Shown here: positions 1 to 7,238 of the stretch, one piece after another
Layout of the letters: every line of letters begins with the position of its first letter
Position numbering within the stretch: the first letter of the stretch is position 1
From: Ktedonospora formicarum
Lineage (GTDB): Bacteria > Chloroflexota > Ktedonobacteria > Ktedonobacterales > Ktedonobacteraceae
NCBI RefSeq assembly: GCF_016587355.1
Contig: NZ_BNJF01000011.1
Span: 62,001-126,000, forward strand
Reading direction: 5' to 3'
Length of the DNA stretch: 64,000 nucleotides
Translations under genes and position numbers: made by a program
The notes under the pieces: model-generated
What the model saw: only the letters and a program-made list of their open reading frames with translations
Told to the model about the DNA's origin: nothing
Database searches by the model: none

Positions 1-1
1 C

Positions 2-442
2 GTACTGCGTGTCAAGCTGACACGTGATCATCTCTCTGCGATTGGGGGCATTACTCAGAAAGGGCGAATCTTCATGCAACAGCAAGAGCGTGCATACAAT
101 GCCGAAGACGTGGTGCGATTTTTACGCATGCTGTTGCGCAAGATTTCTGGCAAGCTGCTTGTCATCTGGGATGGATCGCCCATCCATCGCGCAAACGCCA
201 TCAAAGAGTACCTCGCGACTCGCGAGGGCAAAAGGCTGCATCTGGAACGCTTGCCTGGCTACGCTCCTGAATTGAATCCGCAGGAACAGGTCTGGAATCT
301 ACTTAAACGTCGTGAACTCAAGAACCTGTGCTGTGAGGATTTGCCTCACCTGAGTCAAGAGCTTGTACGCGCGAAGGAACGCCTGCGCCATCGACAGGAA
401 GCCCTTCGTCACTGCTTTGCCCACACTCTTGATGAGGTTTAG
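2..442 (+). CDS. IS630-family transposase, C-terminal part (cut by window edge)
   Basis: The reading frame is open from base 2, so the 5' part lies outside the window. The protein has the RNase-H-like DDE domain of IS630/Tc1-type transposases. An Asp sits in LVIWDGSPIHR and a Glu in the region PELNPQEQVWNLLK, the second and third catalytic acids. The first Asp would lie upstream. The end is intact, with a TAG stop and a basic tail. I see no clear inverted repeat downstream. Whether the element is functional cannot be judged without the missing part. Confidence 0.85.
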   Translation, partial: VLRVKLTRDHLSAIGGITQKGRIFMQQQERAYNAEDVVRFLRMLLRKISGKLLVIWDGSPIHRANAIKEYLATREGKRLHLERLPGYAPELNPQEQVWNLLKRRELKNLCCEDLPHLSQELVRAKERLRHRQEALRHCFAHTLDEV

Positions 443-566
443 TTGTTTCTCACGAGGTCAGTAGTAGCAGGCTTTACAATACAATCCATTTGACAATCCG
501 CCCCTGTTTTCGTTTATACTCATGCATATATTTATCACCATTCCTGATAAGGAGCGCCCCCTCTCA

Positions 567-2722
567 ATGCTATTTTGTGATTATTGTGGTGCCGAAAATA
601 GCGACACCGTAGCCCAATGTATCTTTTGTCATCAACCCCTTATTTCCACTACCACAACCGCGTCTTCCTCCTCTTCGGGGCTGCAACAATTGCTGCTTCC
701 AGCCAGTGCAGCCCCCTCCTCGCCCCAGGCCACTCCTCCTCCCAACCCACAAGCATCCGCTTCACTCCTGTACCAGAAATATCGTCTCCTTGAGCAGATC
801 GGTGAAGGTGGCTATGCCTCCATCTACAAGGCTTGCGAGCGCGAAAACCAGCGCCTGGTGGTCGCCATTAAAGCCATCAACCTGCAGGGTATGAGCGCTG
901 ACCAGATCATTGATGCCACCGCAACCTTTCATACAGAGCTCACCATCCTGAGCACGCTCAAGCATCCGGCAATTCCTACCCTCTACGACCACTTCACCGA
1001 CGCCTCCCACTGGTACCTCGCCATAAGCTTTATTGAGGGCAAACGCTGGAGAAGTATTTCTCGACTCTCACCCTGGACAAGTATCGCGATCCGCAGACAA
1101 TGTGTACGCTGTTTGAGATCGCCCTTGAGCTTTGTAATGTCCTGATGTATATGCATCGCCAGGAGCCAAGCGTGATCTATCGCGATCTCAAACCCGCCAA
1201 TATCATGCTCGGTCCTAAAAACCGCGTCACGCTGATCGACTTTGGCATCGCGCGCCACTTCAAGCCTGGACAGAGCAAAGACACGATTCCCTTTGGCTCT
1301 CCAGGCTATGCCGCCCCAGAACAATATGGCAAGGCCCAGACGACACCGCGCTCCGACATCTATAGCCTGGGCGCCCTGCTCCACCAGATGCTCACAGGCC
1401 AGGACCCGGCTGAGCATCCCTTTGCGTTCCCCCCCATTCACATCACCACGCCCGGCCTTCCCTTGGAACTGGGTAGCTTCATTGCTCGTATGCTTGCATT
1501 ATCTCCTGAGGAGCGCCCCACAAGCATGGTAGAGGTCCAATATCAACTCAAGCAGGCCTACATCGGCCTTAAGGACCGACTCAGCGACAAAGTAGAGAAC
1601 TCAGTCCCAGTTCCAGCACTGGTAAGCCGCCGGGCCATGGTGGGCTGGGGCGCATTTGGACTCGTAGGCCTCGCAGCAATTGGCATTACTGCGCTCTTCG
1701 ACAAGCACATGCAACCTCCAGTTTCCATCCAATCACCCTCTACACAAGCCCCTACCGCCACTCCCGTCACCTACGTCACGCCAGACGATACCATTCCACG
1801 AACTCCTGAGTTGACGAAAATTAAAGTGGTAGCGACACAAAGGGTCCCCAATCAGGAAGTCGCCGCCGCCTTTGTCAATGGAGTTGATGTTCCCTTTAAT
1901 ATCCTAGCCAGTACTAACAATAATGTTCATGTTCTCTATGTGGACCACATCGTCTCTTATACTGGTCACATAAAGCCTGTCAAATATATCTCCTACACAA
2001 CCGGGGGCACCGATGTTGCCACGTGCGCTGAAAATGAGACCGTTGTACACATCTGGGATTGCGCAACTGGACAAGCCACAATGCGACTTCATGCTCCTGC
2101 GCCAGTTGTTGCGTTGTGTTTATGGGAAAATATGCTTGCTGTGGCCTGCGACGACAACACGGTGTACCTGTATGATCTTTCAAACACCTCCGACGCGACT
2201 CATCCCACCCCTGTCCGTACGTATCCGACCCTCATGCCGATCACAGCTCTGATTGTTCAGCAACCAGTAGATACCAATTTCTACGATCATCTTTACCTAG
2301 GGATTGGCTTCCAGAATGGGATCGTACAGGTATGGGCAGATACTGACATAGTCACTCAATATGAGCATTCGAAGGCGATTACAGCTCTACAATGCTGGGA
2401 TCAGCTTATTGTCTCTTCCAGCCTCGACCAGACTGTACAAGTCTATCAGTTTACGACGAACACATCTTTTGCGCTGTACCTGGGACATACACACAAGGTC
2501 AATACCGTCACCTGGCTCACTTATAACACGCTCGCTTCGCTCGATGAGAGCGGAGAAGTGCATATTTGGACCTATCCTTCAGGCAAGATCGTTCTTACAG
2601 AACCATTACTGACGACCAGAGCTGATCCCCACTACCATATGAAGACAAGTGTCGCAAAATCTCACTATTACCTCTCATGTCTTACATCTCCAACCTCCAT
2701 CACGACCTATCACATTTCGTAA
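567..2722 (+). pseudogene. Ser/Thr protein kinase with zinc ribbon and WD40-like region, one-base frameshift
   Basis: The chosen start is ATG 567, after AAGGAG at 549-554. The N-terminus is a short zinc ribbon with two Cys-x2-Cys pairs (FCDYCG and CIFC). A Ser/Thr/Pro-rich linker and a kinase domain follow: Gly loop IGEGGYASIY, VAIK lysine, YRDLKPANI catalytic loop (Tyr replaces His of HRD), DFG, and AAPEQY. After the kinase comes one membrane helix (AFGLVGLAAIGITALF) and an extracytoplasmic WD40-like region with HIWD and IWTYPSGK repeats. The frame breaks near 1041-1043: adding one A to the AAA run joins the N-lobe frame to the rest. The gene is otherwise intact, so the break is either recent or a sequence error. 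Confidence 0.85.
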
Positions 2723-2951
2723 ATCGTAGGGTCGATGCTGGCATGGACGCGCCCCTTGACAAGCATGGTTTCGCTCTTCCTGCATATGCTGTGCGAAGCG
2801 GAGAGAAACGTTCATGCAGCATAGCCCCTATGGTGGAAGCACCACAAAGTGATGCTCAGCTGTTCATCTGGGCAGGAGGGAGAATGAATGAAAGTTAGCC
2901 ACACCTGAGAATCGCCCTTATGACTCTAAGCAGAGTCCAGGTGGAGGGTGA

Positions 2952-3164
2952 GAACACAATGCAGGGCAGCAGCCCATCCCCGATTCGCTGGCTCAGGCCC
3001 TCCCTGCCCAGGTCGTCTCCCTGCTCCTGCAAGGGGTCGCGCCCACTGCCCTCCCGCGCCAGTACCACGAGGTGATCTTCCAGACGGTCAAACTGGGCCC
3101 CTCTGTCCGCTATCTATGGTGTAGTGACCGCTGGAGAGCGTTCCTTGCACCTCATAATAGGTGA
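2952..3164 (+). other. Coding-like fragment in an otherwise empty gap
   Basis: The 365 bp after the kinase hold no complete gene. One plus-strand frame stays open from 2952 to a TGA at 3162 and reads like protein (for example LLLQGVAPTALPRQYHEVIF), but it has no convincing start. I cannot name the family. It may be the remains of a decayed gene. Confidence 0.2.
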
Positions 3165-3453
3165 AGCTTCCCTCATCTTCATCCCAATCAAGGCAAGCAG
3201 ATAAGTACTCTAGGCGCGCACGTACAAAAAATGGGTCGTACCAGGTGGTAATGGTCTGAGCAATGACATAGCTTGAACTCCTTCTCTCACGAACGATGAG
3301 GGGCTGCCTGCTCATCAAGACGACACGATAGGCAGGAGAGCCCCAGTAGAAAAATCGAGGCAGAGAACTAGGGCCAACGAGGGCTCTGGAAGGGCTCCTT
3401 GATGCAAGGAGGAAGCTGCACCCTCCACTCTTGGGCAGGGCAGCGATTCGCAT
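3088..3453 (-). CDS. Hypothetical protein, doubtful
   Basis: A 121-residue open frame with no recognised domain. The C-terminal half has a protein-like composition (WYDPFFVRARLEYLSACLDW). It starts just downstream, in transcription order, of a membrane-protein fragment at 3491-3751. The two may be pieces of one decayed gene. The N-terminal part is less convincing and no good ribosome site is seen. Confidence 0.22.
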   Translation of the reverse strand: MRIAALPKSGGCSFLLASRSPSRALVGPSSLPRFFYWGSPAYRVVLMSRQPLIVRERRSSSYVIAQTITTWYDPFFVRARLEYLSACLDWDEDEGSFTYYEVQGTLSSGHYTIDSGQRGPV

Positions 3454-3490
3454 GTTCCTGGTGGTAAGGGAAGCCAGATCGTGAGCGTCA

Positions 3491-3751
3491 TCAACGCATC
3501 AATCGCATCATCCAGAGGAGGACCTTCGCAACAACGTTCCCTTCGTTACTTCTCTTAATAAATTGATGTATTGTACGATCGTGTCGTTCTTCAGAAGAGA
3601 GAGTCTGCCAATCTTCTGGCAGGCGGGAGAGGATGCGGTGTATCCATCCAGAGGCAAAAAATGACACAAAAGGGTGAACGAGGAAGGTAATGCCCATGCA
3701 CAGACCAAGAACGGTTATTATATTCCATCCTAAATAGATCCCCCGATACTC
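3491..3751 (-). pseudogene. Membrane-protein fragment
   Basis: The minus-strand frame is open from just after a TAG at 3752-3754. It encodes a long hydrophobic helix (IITVLGLCMGITFLVHPFVS) and then a charged tail ending MMRLMR. No start codon is found before the internal Met near 3697. The upstream frame (3591-3857) also reads partly like protein, so a frameshift near the C5 run at 3740-3744 is possible. No family recognised. Confidence 0.3.
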
Positions 3752-4293
3752 CTACACTCGTACACAGAAATCCCGAAAGCAACGTTCTGAAATTAAAGGG
3801 CCGATCATAGCGCATGTAACACTTCCTTACGTAGAGAGAAAAAGAGAGACACACCACCTGTGCATCTGTTTAGCATACTGTAGGATTGCCGAAACGTCCA
3901 CAGCCGAAACGTGATATAGCTGAGCAAGAAATGTGAGCCCCTAGGCATCTTGTCTGCAGTTCGTGGGCCATACCAACGTTTCAACTGGAAAGCAAACTCG
4001 GTGAGAACTGCGTTCCCCTCCATTACATGTACATTCGCTTGGAAGGTGAGCACATCTCAGACTCCCCATCCTTTACCCAATCAAGCAACTCACCCCCCTC
4101 TCCATCCAGTTTCAGTCCGAGGCACTGATCTAGAAAGCCAGCCTCATCCCCCATCATCAAGGGAGCACAAGAACCCTGTCAACGCCGCAGTTGTCGCTTC
4201 ACATTGCACACCATCTCCGGTTCACGCTTACCCTCGATCTCCCAACACAGTTTCAACACATCCACCGCCGTCTCCCGCAATAACCTCTTCGGA
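3752..4293. other. Gap without a supportable gene
   Basis: About 540 bp. Several short overlapping frames exist on both strands (for example minus 3805-4053), but none has a family signature plus a ribosome site. I see no hairpin or repeat that stands out. Confidence 0.4.
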
Positions 4294-4986
4294 TCACTGC
4301 GGGAGACGGAAACCACGAAAAGAAAGTATCGATCTCCAATCCTGCTGCCCAAGAATGTTCACCCGATGCTCTTGTAATTCTGCGGCAAAGTGCATGTGAA
4401 TCTGAGAAAGAACGTCTTCAACAGTACAGGGGAAAGCACTTTGGCGGATATTTATCGGGGTCAGATAGAGCGAGTGCTGACGCATCACGCGTTTATTATA
4501 CCGAAGCAGGATGGATTGGAGAGGACCAAAAGCATTCGTTCGCATGGAGCGAGCAAAAATCGCTTCGTAGCTATAGACATCGATACCAATGACCGGTATA
4601 TCACCGGGGGCCAGATACGGAAATACGGCTCGTATCTCTTGCCAGTACAGAAATATGGGAACACAGATCGCTGGTAGGTAACCCGTGTAGAGCAGAGGCC
4701 CAGGCAAGAAGATGCCCTCATGCGTGATGTGAAGCACTGGCGGCTTCAGCCATGGCCGAATGAACCAAGACGCCCAAAAAAGCAACAGTGCTCCCGCAAG
4801 GAGCAACGAGAGAACGTAGATGAGAAGCGAGTAAACATCTGTTCTGAGCGGTGGCCTCAAGACAAAGAGTCTCCAGTAAAAATAGGCAAAATAGAGAAAG
4901 GTGAAAAGATGAAAAAACCATCCACCTTTGGACAGGCGAGGACTGCGTTTCAGAGGAATACGCATCTGTGCTTCCGTTTTCTGCAT
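4294..4986 (-). CDS. Hypothetical membrane protein, about 230 aa
   Basis: The start is ATG 4986 because GGGAAGGAACCGT lies directly before it; an upstream in-frame ATG at 5034 has no such site. There are two strong membrane helices near the N-terminus (HLFTFLYFAYFYWRLFVL and SLLIYVLSLLLAGALLLFWA). A soluble C-terminal domain follows, with a beta-rich look (PPVLHITHEGIFLPG, IPVIGIDVYSYEAIFAR). The layout recalls two-helix proteins with a PH-like cytoplasmic domain, but that is a guess. Function unknown. Confidence 0.6.
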   Translation of the reverse strand: MQKTEAQMRIPLKRSPRLSKGGWFFHLFTFLYFAYFYWRLFVLRPPLRTDVYSLLIYVLSLLLAGALLLFWASWFIRPWLKPPVLHITHEGIFLPGPLLYTGYLPAICVPIFLYWQEIRAVFPYLAPGDIPVIGIDVYSYEAIFARSMRTNAFGPLQSILLRYNKRVMRQHSLYLTPINIRQSAFPCTVEDVLSQIHMHFAAELQEHRVNILGQQDWRSILSFRGFRLPQ

Positions 4987-5159
4987 ACGGTTCCTTCCCG
5001 ATGAATATCGATCATGGGAGATCGAAACCATCATTCAACAACAGCAGTAGGCAACTCTTAACGCAAGTCTGCTCTCATACAAGAGGTTCCCAACCATCGA
5101 CGTGTGGACATCACGTAATACGTCCCTTGATGCATTCTTGCATTCTGTTCATAGCACCC

Positions 5160-5960
5160 TCAAGCATGTCGAACCGAGAATGCATCGGGAAGCGAAATCG
5201 GGCTCGGGGAAGCAAGAACCTCGTCATGTTGCTCCATAGAGATTTGCAGCATCTTTAACGCCCCAATCGAATACCACCCATCAGAATAATGCACTTGTGC
5301 ATTCGTAAATCGGACTGGTGAGAAACGCTGTAACGGATATAAGGGAACATCCAATTCCGTTGAATTGAGGCTTGGGTCCTCGACGATGAAGTCAGCATAG
5401 ACTTGACTCGAAGAATACGTGATTCTTTTCGTATACTCGGTTCCTCGCGTCACATCTCGTAATGAGAGAACCCAATGCTCATGACTTCCGGGCTCAAGCT
5501 CCATAACCGCAGCAATCCTATCACCTGGAGCAACCGTCATTGACGTCAACTGACTTAATTCTGGAAGCGTTTCATACCAGACTTTATGAGTGGTCTTTCC
5601 CTTTTCATCAGTATAGGCAAGTGTTCCGATCTGGACAAGCTCATGGTATTTGGTCTCCCATCCACCTACTCCAATCCAGATGTAGACATTGGCATTCGGC
5701 TTCCCAGCGACATCAGGCTCAATCCACTGCGCTCGTACGCCTTCAACACCTTTCCGCAGAGAGGTATACCCACTCCAAGTCTCACTTTGCATCTCATACC
5801 ATCCAGGGAGAGCCCCAGGCGGAAGAGGAAGTGCTGTTGGTGAGGATGTAGCTCTTCCAGTAGGTGCCGAGATGTATTTTGAGTTATTAGAATTAACGCT
5901 AGGGGAGCACCCACAAAAAAGAATTGAGCAAAGGAAAATAGAATAAAATAAAAATTTCAT
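5160..5960 (-). CDS. Eqolisin-like (peptidase family G1) lipoprotein
   Basis: The start is ATG 5960, preceded by GGAGGGACT. Residues 1-18 form a lipoprotein signal (hydrophobic stretch, then FCGC, with Cys18 the probable lipidated residue), so the protein is probably anchored outside the membrane. A Ser/Pro/Thr linker follows. The rest matches the beta-sandwich of glutamic peptidases: WSGYTS, an AQWIEPDV strand, IWIGVGGWE, and ELVQIGT. Gln110 aligns with the catalytic Gln of scytalidoglutamic peptidase, and Glu194 in ADFIVEDP aligns with its catalytic Glu. Both being present argues for an active acid endopeptidase (inference). The length (266 aa) fits the family. It stands alone; the 27-bp hairpin at 6118-6174 lies upstream. 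Confidence 0.75.
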   Translation of the reverse strand: MKFLFYSIFLCSILFCGCSPSVNSNNSKYISAPTGRATSSPTALPLPPGALPGWYEMQSETWSGYTSLRKGVEGVRAQWIEPDVAGKPNANVYIWIGVGGWETKYHELVQIGTLAYTDEKGKTTHKVWYETLPELSQLTSMTVAPGDRIAAVMELEPGSHEHWVLSLRDVTRGTEYTKRITYSSSQVYADFIVEDPSLNSTELDVPLYPLQRFSPVRFTNAQVHYSDGWYSIGALKMLQISMEQHDEVLASPSPISLPDAFSVRHA

Positions 5961-6117
5961 GCTTGAGTCCCTCCGTGTGCTTATGTAAGCACCATCAGCA
6001 GAATCGGTTTTGAACGTAGTTCAATAGAATTGGTCTCACTGACATAGGATTCTTTATGTACATACCTACGCCAAATGATTAACATGGGCATTGAAGAATA
6101 GAATCATCTATAGCATG

Positions 6118-6174
6118 AATATGAACATTGGAAGAAAAAAAGCACTTTGCTTTTTTTCTTCCAATGTTCATATT
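6118..6174. repeat. Perfect 27-bp inverted repeat, 3-nt loop
   Basis: Left arm 6118-6144 and right arm 6148-6174 are exact reverse complements around the loop CTT. The arms contain an A7/T7 run, so in either direction the transcript folds into a very long hairpin. It lies between two minus-strand genes and may terminate transcription from the 6242-6853 gene. It is much longer than a usual intrinsic terminator and could instead be the scar or core of a small mobile element. Confidence 0.8.
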
Positions 6175-6241
6175 AAGAGATTACACCCATACCCATATAT
6201 ATACGATGCTCTTCATTTTCCCTCGCGAAATTAGCAAATTG

Positions 6242-6853
6242 TTACTTTCGTACTTTATCCCTTATACTGAGATACTGCACATAGACACCAATGGTTAGAG
6301 ACAAAAGCAAAACTATGATTGGAAAAAGTATAAAAATAAGCAAATACCAGTGAAAAAGCTCTTTAAGAAGAAGCAAATTTATTTCAAACATTAAATATAC
6401 GAGAAACAACCAAATACCAATTGAAAATAAGAGACTGCTAAACAGTTTCAAGGTTTTGGGTGCTTTATGCATAGGTATAAGTGGAATGCCTCTATGTTCC
6501 TGTTGCATTTGTTTCATACTAGAAGTCAAACGGTGCCAGTCTAGGGTTAAAAACAAACTTGGTAAAATCATAATGCAGCCTACTAAGCCAATAAAAAAAG
6601 GTAAAAAGTGCAGCAAAACAGCTAACATATAACCAAATATTTGTAGGAAAATTATTAAAATATAGCTTACCCAACTGTATTTCGCAAACCAATACATTAA
6701 AAGAGACCCAAGCGGCTGTGCAGAATAAGGATGTATCTCCTGGTTTTTACTACAGTTACGAGTTTGTGCTCTCATAACCATTATGGCAACGGAAATACCT
6801 AAGCTTATTAAGCAAACGATAATCGGCGCTATAATCACAACAAAGTGTTTCAT
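6242..6853 (-). CDS. Polytopic membrane protein, possible RHS immunity protein
   Basis: 203 aa with about five hydrophobic segments (VVIIAPIIVCLISLGISVAI; SYILIIFLQIFGYMLAVLLH; FIGLVGCIMILPSLFLTL; LLFSIGIWLFLVYLMF; LLIFILFPIIVLLLSL). The start at 6853 follows AGGAGATTT. No family recognised. The gene is clearly richer in A+T than the flanking kinase and RHS genes, which suggests separate origin. It lies downstream of, and in the same direction as, the RHS gene, whose C-terminal domain is itself hydrophobic. An immunity role is therefore plausible but only inferred from position. Confidence 0.55.
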   Translation of the reverse strand: MKHFVVIIAPIIVCLISLGISVAIMVMRAQTRNCSKNQEIHPYSAQPLGSLLMYWFAKYSWVSYILIIFLQIFGYMLAVLLHFLPFFIGLVGCIMILPSLFLTLDWHRLTSSMKQMQQEHRGIPLIPMHKAPKTLKLFSSLLFSIGIWLFLVYLMFEINLLLLKELFHWYLLIFILFPIIVLLLSLTIGVYVQYLSIRDKVRK

Positions 6854-7238
6854 GGCAATAGAAATCTCCTCTTTTACATAAGCCCCACTTTAAAAGAGGC
6901 TAATGCAATAACTAATGCAATAACCAATGACGCTATAAAATAATAAAAGCTGTGGCCCTCTCTACCTGACTTAATATAGTCACAAACTTCAATGCGCAAA
7001 GCTGGACATTGGCAAACATTCCTGCTCATAACAAAAACCAGTTTTAAAACCTATATCAAAGCCAATAAAAAGGGCCTACAACAAAACTCTTAATAGGGAA
7101 ACTTGACTGGATGTCCTTTTTCAAACTACCCGCTAGGATGATAGCAAAACACCTTACATTCTTCCCAAGAGTACTAAACTATTCAATGTTACATACTTCA
7201 CCTTTGCTTTCTGTTAATCCATTTTATTATGTTCAAAA
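6854..7238. other. A+T-rich gap
   Basis: 385 bp between the RHS gene and the membrane protein. It is A+T-rich, with no open frame of note on either strand and no obvious hairpin. It could hold the promoter of the membrane protein or the remnant of an earlier toxin tip. Confidence 0.4.

Noticed and set aside
1030..1100. Programmed -1 frameshift in the Ser/Thr kinase
   Set aside because: The GGGCAAAC context is not a standard slippery heptamer; a lost A in a short run explains the break more simply.
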